DNA of 49,963 bases from Stigonema ocellatum SAG 48.90 = DSM 106950 (GCA_016903675.1 JADQBA010000064.1:1-49963); one strand, 5' to 3'; positions 26,060-35,795 are shown, numbered from the stretch's first letter. Program-made: numbers and translations. The notes: a model not told the origin generated them from the sequence alone.

Positions 26060-27676
26060 CTATTTCAAAAATCGTTGACGCAGGCGAGAGACAAAAACAT
26101 TCACCTCTGGTAATTTCATCGAGGCGGCGATCGCACCAAAAACGCACAAGCCAACAAAACCTGCAATACACAATTGCAACAACTGAATCAGCAAACCATT
26201 TCTACCTAAAAACTGCTCACACACCTCAAGAGTCCCAAAGCTGGCTGCACCGGCTACCATGCTACCTGCGGTCAAACCGAGAATTGGCAAACTCCACTCT
26301 TGCCAAGGTAATCCATTCAACCTGCCATTCAGCAACCATAACAGCATCAATACAGAACAGCAATTGACCACCACGGTTGCCAACACTACACCAGGCGCAC
26401 CAAAAGGTTTAATCAAAAATAAATCAAACACGGCGTTGAGTAAGATACTAATTATACTGACCCGAAAGGGTGTCTGACCATCACCTAGGGCATAAAACAC
26501 CCGCACCAACACATCACGCCCCAAATAGACAAACATCCCAATACCGTTAGCAACTAGCAAAGAGGACACCAACCGTGAGTCTACTACCTTGAAAGCACCG
26601 CGCTCGTACACGACTCGCACAATTGGTATAGCAAGTGTTACCATCATAGCACCCAACGGCAGCATTGTCAAGGCAGAAAGCAGAAGTCCTTGGCGAATAC
26701 GTAATTTTAACTCAGGCCAATTTTCTGGGGCAGCAAGTCGGGAAAACATCGGTAGTAGGGGAACTAAAATCACGTTGGAAATAATTCCCAAGGGAGTTTG
26801 CATCAATAACGACGCATTAGTCAAGGCAGCCGCAACACCTGTGGTGGGAAGCAAGGAAGCGAAGAACAAATCTGTGTAGAGGTTGATTTGCAGCATTCCA
26901 GAGGAAAAGGTCGCAGGCAGCATGATTTTAAGAACATCAGCCACTCCTGGTTCCTTAAAATTAAATCGCAGCCGAAATTGACCCAAACCAGCCCGTGCTT
27001 GAGTGATGATCTGCACCCCCCATTGTAAAACTGCCCCGGCTAGGGTGCTTCCAGCTAAAACTATTCCGCCTAACATGGCATAGTTAGGATGGCTTATTTT
27101 GTTACCTAGTTGCACATACAGGATTCCCAGACCAATAATAACTGTAGCGCTGGAAATTAAGGGACTCACAGAGGGTAGCCAGAATTGATTGGCAGCGTTG
27201 AGAACTCCAAAGCCAATGCCAATGAGTCCTGCGAACACTGCCATTGGTGCCATAATCCGGAGTTGTTGGATAGCTATCTCCCTGACTAACTCTTTTTCAG
27301 GCACTTTTAAACCAGGTGCAAACAAGTCAATCAGGTAAGGGGCAAAAATCACCAAAAAAATCGTGACAATGAGCAGTATTCCACCTACAAGCGTCGTAAT
27401 TGTTTCCACCAAGGGAGCAGCTTCTTCTTTCTTCCGCTTAGCTAAGACGCTGACAACCGCACTGTAAAATGGTCCGTTAATGCCACCAAGCAATATCAGC
27501 AGAAAACCAGGAATTGTGTAGGCGTAGGTAAAGGCATCAGCAGCAGGTCCCAAACCAAAATCAGCAGCTACCACCAGCTGCCGCACCAAACCAAAGAGTT
27601 TACTAATTAAAGTTGCAGAAGCGACAATTCCCGCAATTTTAGCAAGAGAACGAGAGGCGTTTTGTTTTTGTGTCAC
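26060..27676 (-). CDS. murJ: Lipid II flippase MurJ (MviN)
   Basis: 538 residues, polytopic, about 14 helices, the full length for the family. It moves lipid II from the inner to the outer face of the plasma membrane during peptidoglycan synthesis. The diagnostic N-terminus is present (ATLISKLFGLVRQLVVAADF, then AYTIPGFL), as is the central VLVRVFYALGDGQTPFRVSI, which contains the Arg and Pro residues conserved in the transport cavity. The start is GTG 27676. It is followed (27677-27852) by a 9-mer tandem repeat and then the pentapeptide gene on the same strand, so it probably has its own promoter. Confidence 0.93.
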   Translation of the reverse strand: MTQKQNASRSLAKIAGIVASATLISKLFGLVRQLVVAADFGLGPAADAFTYAYTIPGFLLILLGGINGPFYSAVVSVLAKRKKEEAAPLVETITTLVGGILLIVTIFLVIFAPYLIDLFAPGLKVPEKELVREIAIQQLRIMAPMAVFAGLIGIGFGVLNAANQFWLPSVSPLISSATVIIGLGILYVQLGNKISHPNYAMLGGIVLAGSTLAGAVLQWGVQIITQARAGLGQFRLRFNFKEPGVADVLKIMLPATFSSGMLQINLYTDLFFASLLPTTGVAAALTNASLLMQTPLGIISNVILVPLLPMFSRLAAPENWPELKLRIRQGLLLSALTMLPLGAMMVTLAIPIVRVVYERGAFKVVDSRLVSSLLVANGIGMFVYLGRDVLVRVFYALGDGQTPFRVSIISILLNAVFDLFLIKPFGAPGVVLATVVVNCCSVLMLLWLLNGRLNGLPWQEWSLPILGLTAGSMVAGAASFGTLEVCEQFLGRNGLLIQLLQLCIAGFVGLCVFGAIAASMKLPEVNVFVSRLRQRFLK

Positions 27677-27697
27677 GAAGAATACCCGACAACTATA

Positions 27698-27790
27698 GCA
27701 ATCCTATTTGAGATCCGGACAAGGGGGACAAGGGGGACTTGGAGGACTTGGAGGACGTGGAGGACTTGGAAGACTTGGGAGAGGTGTTTA
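27698..27790. repeat. Nine-base tandem repeat attached to a single element end
   Basis: Begins CTATAGCAATCCTATTTGAG, the end of the small element seen complete at 49095-49189. It continues into GGGGGACAA and GGAGGACTT units and ends AGAGGTGTTTATAAAT. It looks like a copy of that element whose centre expanded and whose right end decayed. Confidence 0.6.
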
Positions 27791-27852
27791 TAAATGTTTC
27801 AAGCCCCCGGCTTCAGACGTGGGCTAAATAATTACGAATTACGAATTATAAA

Positions 27853-28368
27853 TTACGAATTATTTTGACACTCTAAACTATCTCGTGTAGAGACACCTGT
27901 AACTGGATTGATACCAAGAGCTCTATGGCACAGGAGTGAGACTTGATAGCGGTCAATCAAAGCATCGGTAAAATCAGCACCAGTAATTATGGCATCATAG
28001 AATCGGCTCCTTGTCAAAATTGCTTCTCGGAAAATCGCATTCTTCAGGTTTGCACCATCGAAAGTAACTTGATCAACCAAAGCACCTGTCAGATCTGCCC
28101 CTTCCAAATTGGCTTTTAGTAAAACTCCTTGGCTGAGGATCGCATTGGTTAAATTGGCACCTTGAAAATTTGCCTCCCGCATTTCGGCAGCAACAAAAGT
28201 TGCACCACTCAAATCAGCGTTAGAAAAATCGCGATTTTCAAGATGTGTATTACTATAGTTGATTGTTTTTGCTTGTGCAAAAGCTGGCTTAGGATTGAGC
28301 ATTATCCATAGAAAGGCAAGGCACAAAATTACAATCAACCCAAAAAACCGAAGTAAGATTTTTTTCAT
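27853..28368 (-). CDS. Exported pentapeptide-repeat protein
   Basis: 171 residues. An N-terminal signal or anchor (ILLRFFGLIVILCLAFLWI, then NPKPAFAQA, a likely cleavage site) is followed by about 18 A(D/N)LxX pentapeptides such as LSGATFVAAEMREANFQGAN and LKANLEGADLTGAL, which fold as a right-handed quadrilateral beta-helix. A short Cys-containing C-terminal cap follows (VSLLCHRALG...SLEC). Thylakoid-lumen or periplasmic location is likely. ATG start with AGGAG ahead. The last residues (QNNS) and TAA stop are derived from an AATTACG heptamer array (about 27830-27862). Confidence 0.85.
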   Translation of the reverse strand: MKKILLRFFGLIVILCLAFLWIMLNPKPAFAQAKTINYSNTHLENRDFSNADLSGATFVAAEMREANFQGANLTNAILSQGVLLKANLEGADLTGALVDQVTFDGANLKNAIFREAILTRSRFYDAIITGADFTDALIDRYQVSLLCHRALGINPVTGVSTRDSLECQNNS

Positions 28369-28383
28369 AAGAACTTTCTCCTT

Positions 28384-28498
28384 TGTTAGTTGTTAGGTGT
28401 TGGTTGATGGTTGTTAGGTGTTAGTGGTTAGGTGTTAGGTGTTACTAATATTTTTTCACCCAACAACCATCAACCATCAACCATCAACTAACACCCTC
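28384..28498. repeat. Heptamer arrays forming a long inverted repeat
   Basis: The left half has GTTAGGTGTT/GGTTGATGGTTGTT and the right half AACAACCATCAACCATCAAC. The halves are complementary over about 30 bases with a T-rich loop. The array fills the space between the LCP stop and the start region of the pentapeptide gene, so it may attenuate or end the LCP transcript. Confidence 0.7.
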
Positions 28499-28502
28499 CT
28501 AA

Positions 28503-29936
28503 CTATTTCCAATCTTTTCCAATCCGGATTGTGAGGTCAGATTCCAAATCGCCTGTTGCTGAAACCAGGACTTGACCGAAGCCTAAGACTTTTTGCAGTT
28601 CTTTTCCTGCTTGGGGATTACCTTTCTGCACTACAATTTTAGTCTCACGTTGGGGATCGGTGGAATCCGGTAGTATGTAAACCTTGGTTAAGCCTTTGTA
28701 TTTGAGATAGTCGATAAATTTTTGAGTGTTCTGGGGTTTCCCAGAAGCATTTTGAATAGCAATTTTGAGGCTAGGGAGTGGTCGCATATCTGGCTTGAGA
28801 CCTGGTATATTCACCCCAACATAATCATTCAATAAGCTCATTTGTCCATTGAGATTAAGCCAATAGCTATTGGGGTCTTTGCTGAAACGGCTGAAAGTAC
28901 CAGGCAAAATGGTCATTTGGAAATTATCTCGCTCCAAGTTTAAGCCAAAGTTGACCAAAGCCATAGCCTCTTCCACCTTCAGGTTGGTGTCAACGTACTT
29001 GCGCATGGCGCGGGTTAGTAGAGGCAATTTGGGTATGACAATAGGACTGTTGAGGCGATTGCGCAAGCCAAGCAAGAGTGCTTGCTGTCTTTGCACTCTT
29101 GGCAAATCCCCCAACCCTGGTTCACGGAACCGCACAAACGTCTCTGCCTGTTCACCGTTGAGGGTTTGCCAACCCTTGACTAAATTAATCAGCCTTCCAG
29201 AGTTGTCTTTATATACTATGGGCTTGGCGACATAGACCTCTACCCCTCCCAACTGATCTACTAACTGGCGCAAGCCACTGGTGGAGATGCGGACGTAGCG
29301 ATCAATTGGTGCATTGTTTAAGGTACGGCTGACCACCCGCGCCGCCAAAACTGAACCCCCAAGGGGGTTAGCATCAGATACTTTATTTAATCCCTTTTCA
29401 GGAATTGCTGTCATTGTATCCTTGGGGATGGAAAGCACGCGAAGGGATTTATCGCTGGGGTTGAATCGTATCAGCAGCATGGTGTCACTATGACCAGCAA
29501 AACTTTCTGGTGAACTATCTACACTACCAGGGACTGGATTAATCCCCAAAACTAAAATATTTATGGGTCGTGTGAGCTGGTACTGGGATATGCTACTCCA
29601 TAAATCCCCTGGCAGTGGTGATTTTTGCACATCTTTACCACTAATGCCTAAATCTTCTTCGCTGCGATCTATATCACTCCATAGCGGAGTCCAAAGCGCC
29701 AAACTTGATACCAGTAATCCTGATAAAGTGATACCTACAAAAAGCGTCAGTATCCAAAATAACCACTGAGGCATGGTCAATCCCAGCCTGTAATAAAGCT
29801 GACTAGGGATAGAACCGGACGACTCTATGAAGTTACCAGAATTATCTGCTTGTTGTTCTACTATCACCTCACTTTGAGACTGCTGTACGTTTTGAGACGT
29901 TCCCTGATTTTCCTGACGTTCTACTTGTTTAACCAC
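28503..29936 (-). CDS. LytR-CpsA-Psr (LCP) family glycopolymer transferase
   Basis: 477 residues: a cytoplasmic Gln/Glu-rich start, one transmembrane helix (FWILTLFVGITLSGLLVSSL), an extracytoplasmic LCP catalytic domain and a C-terminal LytR_C domain. LCP landmarks are GHSDTMLLIRFNPSDKSLRV, LSIPKDTMT, GVEVYVAKPI, LNGEQAETFVRFR and GDLPRVQRQQ, whose Asp and Arg residues bind the pyrophosphate lipid. LCP enzymes transfer undecaprenyl-linked glycans to peptidoglycan or to other acceptors. The start is GTG 29936. It is divergent from manC with a 120-bp shared promoter gap, consistent with a shared glycan role. Confidence 0.92.
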   Translation of the reverse strand: MVKQVERQENQGTSQNVQQSQSEVIVEQQADNSGNFIESSGSIPSQLYYRLGLTMPQWLFWILTLFVGITLSGLLVSSLALWTPLWSDIDRSEEDLGISGKDVQKSPLPGDLWSSISQYQLTRPINILVLGINPVPGSVDSSPESFAGHSDTMLLIRFNPSDKSLRVLSIPKDTMTAIPEKGLNKVSDANPLGGSVLAARVVSRTLNNAPIDRYVRISTSGLRQLVDQLGGVEVYVAKPIVYKDNSGRLINLVKGWQTLNGEQAETFVRFREPGLGDLPRVQRQQALLLGLRNRLNSPIVIPKLPLLTRAMRKYVDTNLKVEEAMALVNFGLNLERDNFQMTILPGTFSRFSKDPNSYWLNLNGQMSLLNDYVGVNIPGLKPDMRPLPSLKIAIQNASGKPQNTQKFIDYLKYKGLTKVYILPDSTDPQRETKIVVQKGNPQAGKELQKVLGFGQVLVSATGDLESDLTIRIGKDWK

Positions 29937-30056
29937 AACTATCTCCCCACTGAACCACTCCCTAAAGGTAATGTTAATCCACGCAATAAATTTTGCTAAT
30001 GGTATCTATCGGTGACAGTACACTTATAGTGTTCCTATGTCAGTATTTATGACACA

Positions 30057-31121
30057 ATGAATAAATCGTTGTTCCCTGTAATCCTTGCTGGTGGTAAAGG
30101 TGAGCGTTTTTGGCCCTTAAGCCGCCAAAACAGACCCAAGCAATTTTTAACTCTTGATGGTGGTTCCAGAAGTCTCCTGCAAGCAACCGCTGATCGGCTA
30201 CTCCCACTGACAGGTGGTTGGGAAAACCTTTGGGTAATAACTTCTAGTCAAATAGCGCAGGGTGTTCAAGAACAACTACCAGAACTGCCATCTCACAACT
30301 TACTTATTGAGTCACAGGGGAGGGATACCGCAGCAGCAGTTGCTTGGTCAAGCTTGGAAATAAAAAAGCGTTACGGAGAAGACACTCTTATCGGCTTTTT
30401 CCCCGCTGACCACTGGATTGCCGATCAACAAGCATTTGAGAACACATTAACTGCGGCATCATTACTTGCAGCCAACACAGCGGCGATTGTCACACTGGGG
30501 ATCAAGCCCACCTTTCCTTCAACTGGCTATGGCTACATAGAACAGGGTGAAAAAATGGGTACTTTCAATGACCTACCAGCTTACCACGTTAACCGTTTTA
30601 CAGAAAAGCCTGACCGTCAAACGGCAGAACATTTTCTATCTACAGGACGCTTTAGCTGGAATAGCGGTATGTTCATTTTTCGTGCCGGTGTTGTTCTCAA
30701 TGAACTACACATCCATGCCCCGGAAATCATCGAACCTATAGAAAAAGATGGTCCTAGTATTTACCCCCAACTACCTAAAAAGAGCATAGACTATGCCTTA
30801 ATGGAAAAGACTAGTCTAGCATATGTCTTACCAGTAGAATTTGGCTGGGATGATTTGGGAGATTGGAATGCCATCGAGCGGTTACTGAAGAAAGAAGACA
30901 ATCCCAATGTAGAATTGGCTACTCATATAGGGCTAGATACTCAGGGGTCAATTGTTTACGCTACCAATCCAGAAGATGTAATTGTTAGTATTGGGTTAGA
31001 AGATTTAGTGATAGTGCGCGATCGCAACGTCACACTCATTGCCAAAAAAGACCGTACCCAAGAAATTAAGCAGATTCTCAAAACCCTACAGAGCGATCCC
31101 CGATACACTCATCTTCTCTAA
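30057..31121 (+). CDS. manC: Mannose-1-phosphate guanylyltransferase
   Basis: 354 residues: a nucleotidyltransferase domain (LAGGKGERFWPLSR nucleotide loop, ESQGRDTAAAVAW, IGFFPADHWI with the metal Asp, RFTEKPD, WNSGMFIFRAG, EFGWDDLGDWNA). It makes GDP-mannose from mannose-1-phosphate and GTP, the precursor of mannose, fucose and related sugars in exopolysaccharide. The C-terminal mannose-6-phosphate isomerase domain of longer type II enzymes is absent. ATG start at 30057. A heptamer array begins ten bases after the stop. Confidence 0.92.
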   Translation: MNKSLFPVILAGGKGERFWPLSRQNRPKQFLTLDGGSRSLLQATADRLLPLTGGWENLWVITSSQIAQGVQEQLPELPSHNLLIESQGRDTAAAVAWSSLEIKKRYGEDTLIGFFPADHWIADQQAFENTLTAASLLAANTAAIVTLGIKPTFPSTGYGYIEQGEKMGTFNDLPAYHVNRFTEKPDRQTAEHFLSTGRFSWNSGMFIFRAGVVLNELHIHAPEIIEPIEKDGPSIYPQLPKKSIDYALMEKTSLAYVLPVEFGWDDLGDWNAIERLLKKEDNPNVELATHIGLDTQGSIVYATNPEDVIVSIGLEDLVIVRDRNVTLIAKKDRTQEIKQILKTLQSDPRYTHLL

Positions 31122-31128
31122 AACTAAG

Positions 31129-31315
31129 GGAGTGGGGAATGGGGAATGGGGAGTGGAGAGAGGGGAGTGGGGAGTGGGGAGTGGGGAGTGGGGAGTAAAC
31201 AATTATTCTTCCCCATCTTCCCCATCTTCCCCACCTTCCCCACCTTCCCCACCCTCCCCACTCCCCACTCCCTATTCCCCATTCCCCTCTCCCCATTCCC
31301 CACTCCCCTCTCCCC
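31129..31315. repeat. GGGGAGT heptamer array and its complement (long hairpin)
   Basis: The left half (to about 31195) is GGGGAGT/GGGGAAT units; the right half (about 31209-31315) is CTTCCCCA then TCCCCACTCCCCATT units. The two halves are complementary and would form a very stable hairpin. The ubiB-like gene starts at the base right after the array. The overlapping open frames in the array are repeat artefacts. Confidence 0.85.
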
Positions 31316-32959
31316 ATGTTCCTTACTCAAACAGTTCCTCGGCAAAGAGACATCATTGAAGTCCTCCTCCGCAATGGTTGGGACTACATGCGACGGTTAC
31401 TGACTGGTGGTAAAGCTGATCAACCTCAGCTACCTCCGCCAGCAGTTTTGAAAAACATCTTAGTAGATTTGGGACCTGTCTATGTCAAACTCGGTCAGCT
31501 ACTCTCTACCCGTCCTGATTTGCTTTCCGCCGCCTATATTGAGGAACTATCAACGCTGCAAGACGAAGTTCCGCCAGTTTCCTGGTCAGAAGTAGAAATA
31601 CTCATTCGCCAACAACTGAAACGTCCTCTGGAAGAAACCTTCACCGTAATCAATCCCATCCCAGTTGCAGCAGGCTCTATAGCCCAGATACACAAAGCCA
31701 TACTCGCAGATGGTCGGGAAGCTGCTCTCAAGGTGCAACGTCCCGGAATTGATCTCACTGTAGCCCAAGATATTGCCTTAATTCAAGGGATCGCCGATTT
31801 AGTGGCTCGTACCGAACTTGGGCAAACCTACGAAATCAAATCCATAGCCGAAGAATTTACCAAAGCGCTAGAAGCCGAGTTAGATTTTACCCGAGAAGCA
31901 GGTTTTACTGACCAGTTGCGACGTAATTTATCCAGCAGTCGCTGGTATGATCCCACACAAATAGTTGTTGCTGAAATTTACTGGGATTTGACCACACCAA
32001 AATTACTGGTGATGGAGTGGCTGGACGGAGTCCCCATACTGTCAGCAAAGTTTAACAGTGACAAAAACGGTAAAGACCCCAACCAACAGCGCCAAGACAT
32101 TACCACACTGCTATTTCGCGTTTTCTTTCAACAACTATATATAGATGGCTTCTTTCACGCCGATCCCCATCCGGGAAATTTATTTTATCTCAAAGATGGT
32201 CGTGTTGCTCTCCTAGACTGTGGCATGGTGGGACGACTTGATCCCCGCACCCAGCAGATATTGACAGAAATGTTGTTGGCAATTGTAGATTTAGATGCGG
32301 GGCGTTGCGCTCAGTTAACTTTGCAGCTAGCAGATTCTACTGAACCAGTGATTCTTGCTCGCCTGGAAAATGATTATGACCGGATGCTGCGAAAGTATCA
32401 CAATGTGAATTTGTCAGCAATTAATTTCAGTCAAGTCATTTATGAAATTCTGCAAGTCGCTCGCAATAATAAAATTCGCTTGCCAAGCAACATGGGTTTA
32501 TATGCCAAAACCTTAGCTAACCTAGAGGGGCTGGCGCGTGCATTTAACCCAGAACTAAACTTTATTGATGAGATTCAGCCGTTACTGACAGACTTGTTTC
32601 GCCGTCAATTGATTGGAGATAATCCTTTGCGATCGCTTCTTAGAACAGCGCTGGATGTCAAAAGTCTGTCTTTACAATTTCCCCGGCAGATCGAACTGTT
32701 ATTAGACCGAGTCACCTCAGAAAGTTTACAGTGGAATTTATCGCTGCAAGGTTTAGATGGCTTGCGCCGCACAACCGATGATGCTGCCAATCGCCTTTCT
32801 TTTAGCATCTTGGTTGGTTCCCTGATTATGGGTGCGGCGATTATCTCTAGCAACGCCCAGACGGCTCAGTTGTCTTTGGTCAGCAATGTGTTGTTTGCCG
32901 CTGCGAGTCTGTTGGGGCTGTGGTTAATTATTAGTATTTTGCGCTCCGGTCGCGTTTAA
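31316..32959 (+). CDS. ABC1/UbiB-family atypical kinase (AarF)
   Basis: 547 residues with the UbiB-fold marks: KxGQ in VYVKLGQLLSTRPDLL, the Ala-rich loop PVAAGSIAQIHKA (in place of the glycine loop), ALKVQRPGI with the Lys, ALEAELDFTREA (ExD), catalytic FHADPHPGNLF and metal-binding LLDCGMVGRLD. One or two membrane helices lie at the end (LVSNVLFAAASLLGLWLII). Such proteins support quinone or prenyl-lipid synthesis (plastoquinone and tocopherol in phototrophs) as ATPase-like helpers. The start directly abuts the heptamer array, so its ribosome site is repeat-derived, or a downstream start (for example ATG at residue 25) is used. Confidence 0.9.
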   Translation: MFLTQTVPRQRDIIEVLLRNGWDYMRRLLTGGKADQPQLPPPAVLKNILVDLGPVYVKLGQLLSTRPDLLSAAYIEELSTLQDEVPPVSWSEVEILIRQQLKRPLEETFTVINPIPVAAGSIAQIHKAILADGREAALKVQRPGIDLTVAQDIALIQGIADLVARTELGQTYEIKSIAEEFTKALEAELDFTREAGFTDQLRRNLSSSRWYDPTQIVVAEIYWDLTTPKLLVMEWLDGVPILSAKFNSDKNGKDPNQQRQDITTLLFRVFFQQLYIDGFFHADPHPGNLFYLKDGRVALLDCGMVGRLDPRTQQILTEMLLAIVDLDAGRCAQLTLQLADSTEPVILARLENDYDRMLRKYHNVNLSAINFSQVIYEILQVARNNKIRLPSNMGLYAKTLANLEGLARAFNPELNFIDEIQPLLTDLFRRQLIGDNPLRSLLRTALDVKSLSLQFPRQIELLLDRVTSESLQWNLSLQGLDGLRRTTDDAANRLSFSILVGSLIMGAAIISSNAQTAQLSLVSNVLFAAASLLGLWLIISILRSGRV

Positions 32960-33110
32960 ATTCAATCATACAGCTAATGACTCCTTTGCCGCCCGAAGAT
33001 TACCTAGTAGGGGCTTTCCAAACGTTCGCCATTACATCATTTCTGGAAATGTCTCATAGTATTGTTACAAAAATTTAATCTTTGGTTGTGCATCACCGAA
33101 AATAAAATCT

Positions 33111-34109
33111 ATGTCAATCATCATTGCTCAAGACCTGAGCAAAGTTTATCCTGTTGCTGTCAAAGAACCGGGCATTAAAGGGACAATCACCCACTTTTTT
33201 CGCCGCACCTACCGCGACATCAAAGCAGTTCAGGATGTTTCCTTTGAAATTACACCTGGTGAGGTGGTGGGGTTTTTAGGACCAAACGGCGCAGGCAAAA
33301 CTACCACACTGAAAATGCTCACGGGGCTGATTCATCCTTCTAGTGGTCAAGTCAGAGTCGCTGGACACGTTCCGTTTAGTCGCCAAGAACCATTTTTGCA
33401 AAAGATTACTTTAGTCATGGGGCAAAAACAGCAACTGTTGTGGGACTTACCAGCCCTAGATTCTCTGAAGATTAACGCCGCTGTTTACAACATCCCCGAT
33501 CAAGAATTCCATCAGCGTGTGGGAGAATTAACTGAAATGCTCTCACTGTCAGGCAAACTTACCCAACCAGTGCGGAAGCTGTCTTTGGGTGAACGCATGA
33601 AGGCGGAACTGTTAGCAGCACTTTTACACCGCCCTCAGGTGCTGTTTCTGGATGAACCGACTTTGGGACTGGATGTTAATGCTCAAGTGGCGGTGCGCGA
33701 TTTCTTGCGCGAGTACAATCAGCGGTATCAGGCGACGGTACTTTTGACCAGCCATTACATGGCTGACATCACGGCTTTGTGTGAACGAGTGCTACTTATT
33801 TACCAAGGAAAGTTGATATACGACGGTAGCTTGAATGGTCTGCTGAAACGCTTTGCGCCTCACCGAGAAATTCATTTGGAGTTAGCGCAACCGCTATCGA
33901 AGGAGCAACTTATGTCTTATGGTGATGTGAAGAGAGTCGATGGGCGAGCAGTATCTTTTATGGTGTCGCGAGAGGATCTCACCCGCACCGTGTCGCGAAT
34001 TTTGGCAGATTTGGAAGTCATCGATTTAACAGTGACTGAAACGCCTGTCGAAGAAGTGATTGGGCAGGTTTTTCAGAGCAACGATCAACGATCAATTGGT
34101 ATTAAGTAG
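33111..34109 (+). CDS. ABC-2 type exporter ATP-binding protein
   Basis: 332 residues: Walker A FLGPNGAGKTTTLKML, signature LSLGERMKAELLAA, Walker B VLFLDEPTLGLD and the H-loop His in TSHYMADITAL. The front part (MSIIIAQDLSKVYPVAVKEP, HFFRRTYRDIKAV) is typical of the ATPase paired with the ABC2_membrane_6/DUF990-type permeases, one of which lies at 35796-36587 on the same strand. The pair is interrupted here by an inverted Wzt-like gene. Substrate unknown; relatives export lipids, antibiotics or polysaccharide precursors. A palindrome at 34115-34145 follows the stop. Confidence 0.9.
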   Translation: MSIIIAQDLSKVYPVAVKEPGIKGTITHFFRRTYRDIKAVQDVSFEITPGEVVGFLGPNGAGKTTTLKMLTGLIHPSSGQVRVAGHVPFSRQEPFLQKITLVMGQKQQLLWDLPALDSLKINAAVYNIPDQEFHQRVGELTEMLSLSGKLTQPVRKLSLGERMKAELLAALLHRPQVLFLDEPTLGLDVNAQVAVRDFLREYNQRYQATVLLTSHYMADITALCERVLLIYQGKLIYDGSLNGLLKRFAPHREIHLELAQPLSKEQLMSYGDVKRVDGRAVSFMVSREDLTRTVSRILADLEVIDLTVTETPVEEVIGQVFQSNDQRSIGIK

Positions 34110-34114
34110 GTAGA

Positions 34115-34145
34115 CCCACGCCTACCATCACGTGTAGGCGTTGGG
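34115..34145. terminator. Hairpin between convergent genes
   Basis: CCCACGCCTAC pairs with GTAGGCGTTGGG (one bulged T) in the 42-bp gap between the convergent ABC ATPase genes. There is no strong T-run; it is a possible bidirectional stop. Confidence 0.45.
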
Positions 34146-34151
34146 CAATAA

Positions 34152-35456
34152 TTAAGCCAATAATTGTAAGTTTTCCAGCCAAGGCAATTCAGCCATGACA
34201 ATACCACTACCCTGATAGTTTTGATATTTTGCTAACCGCGTGCCTGTTTCATTGATATTAAACGTTATTACATGTTCGTGAGTATCATAACTTTCTACCA
34301 TTGGCTCATGTGCGCCAATTGATACCGTATAAGACCCTGGCATCAAAAACATACCCGGCACTCTCACGTAAAGCTTATATAGTCCAACCTCACGATCAAG
34401 ACTCTCAGGATCGTGATCGGATTGGTGTGTCGTCAATACTGCTCTTCCATCACTAGCTTGAATACGGACTGATAACTCTACGTTTTTCAAAGGTTTTGTA
34501 ACTTCGTAGCTCAAGCTGATATAGAATGGATAACGAACATCTATTTCTGATGAAATTTGATTTTCAGGATTAACAATAGCAATCTCTGTAAAAAAAATCT
34601 GCTTTGTTGTTTTTTTATGCTCTTTAACCAAATTCACCAAGGGTTGATTTTCCGACCCTGACATGAGATATTTCGATACTACTGAATTGATAGTGCCTGT
34701 ATCAACAATTTGACCACGTTTTAGATAAATTCCTGTCTTACATAGTTGCGTGATCGTCCCCATATTATGACTAACGAACAAAACTGTTCGCCCCTCTTTT
34801 CCTGCGTCCTCCATCTTGCCCAAACACTTCTTTTGAAATTGTGCATCACCGACTGCCAGCACCTCATCCACAATCAAAATTTCTGGTTCTAAATGCGCCG
34901 CCACAGCAAACGCCAGCCGCACATACATCCCTGAGGAGTACCGCTTTACTGGCGTATCTAAAAACTTTTCAATTTCTGCAAAGGCGACAATCTCATCGAA
35001 CTTGCGCTGAATCTCCGCCTTAGTCATTCCCAGAATTGCACCATTGAGAAAGATATTCTCTCTACCACTCAGTTCTGGGTGAAAACCTGTTCCGACTTCT
35101 AATAAACTGGCAACTCGCCCCTTAATCCGGATAGATCCAGAAGTAGGTTCCGTAATTCTGCTGAGGATTTTCAGTAAGGTTGATTTACCAGCTCCATTAC
35201 GCCCAATAATCCCTACTTGATCGCCCTGTTTAATCTCAAAGGACACATCTTTGAGTGCCCAAAACTCTTCACGACTAGGATTTATCAGGTCTTTGCTAGG
35301 AGGTCTGAGCAATTTTTTACCTAGCGACTTTGTCCTATCAATCATGGATTCACGCAAAGTCTTGTATTTGCTCCGCCCTTCCTGCTGGTGTCCCAGAACG
35401 TACTTTTTACCAAGATTTTCAACTTGAATCACAGTATCAATATAACTCATGCTCAT
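34152..35456 (-). CDS. Wzt-like polysaccharide ABC exporter ATPase with carbohydrate-binding domain
   Basis: 434 residues. The ATPase (1-270) has QVGIIGRNGAGKSTLLKIL, the polysaccharide-exporter signature YSSGMYVRLAFAVA, and EILIVDEVLAVGD followed by FVSHNMGTI. The C-terminal domain (about 290-430; EIDVRYPFYISLSYEVTKPL, GSYTVSIGAHEP) is a Wzt_C-type beta-sandwich, which in O-antigen systems recognises the glycan to be exported. A Wzm-type permease should partner it, but none is adjacent. It sits inverted between the ATPase and permease of a different exporter. ATG at 35456 (a second ATG two codons on). Confidence 0.92.
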   Translation of the reverse strand: MSMSYIDTVIQVENLGKKYVLGHQQEGRSKYKTLRESMIDRTKSLGKKLLRPPSKDLINPSREEFWALKDVSFEIKQGDQVGIIGRNGAGKSTLLKILSRITEPTSGSIRIKGRVASLLEVGTGFHPELSGRENIFLNGAILGMTKAEIQRKFDEIVAFAEIEKFLDTPVKRYSSGMYVRLAFAVAAHLEPEILIVDEVLAVGDAQFQKKCLGKMEDAGKEGRTVLFVSHNMGTITQLCKTGIYLKRGQIVDTGTINSVVSKYLMSGSENQPLVNLVKEHKKTTKQIFFTEIAIVNPENQISSEIDVRYPFYISLSYEVTKPLKNVELSVRIQASDGRAVLTTHQSDHDPESLDREVGLYKLYVRVPGMFLMPGSYTVSIGAHEPMVESYDTHEHVITFNINETGTRLAKYQNYQGSGIVMAELPWLENLQLLA

Positions 35457-35795
35457 TATTATGATTAGCTAGGTTAATGATTGGCGTTCATTGAGGATAT
35501 CAAGTATTATTCTCCTTGTTTATAAATAATCACCAGGTACGAAGACTTTTATTCCACAAGATATAAATATATTTACTTCCTATGACAAATATACATTATC
35601 ATAGCTGTGTTAAACAATATAACTTTTTAATTTCATTCATCGCGGGTGGTGCCCCGCCCGTGCACCTGCTCTCAAGAAGCACATTTCAAAACCATTATAG
35701 AGCAGGGATTTCGAGGAATTGTGTTTCTGACCTATGTAACGGGAGCAATCGCCTCGCCCGTAAGAGCGAAAGTGAGCAAAAAATTATCGGTTTGG

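Noticed and set aside
31078..31403. Several overlapping frames on both strands
   Set aside because: All are translations of the GGGGAGT array and of the ends of manC and the ubiB-like gene.
35646..35795. 50-residue N-terminal extension of the ABC-2 permease
   Set aside because: It is encoded by a GGGTGGTGCCCCGCCC-type repeat and non-conserved sequence; the family-like sequence begins at MMNHFF.
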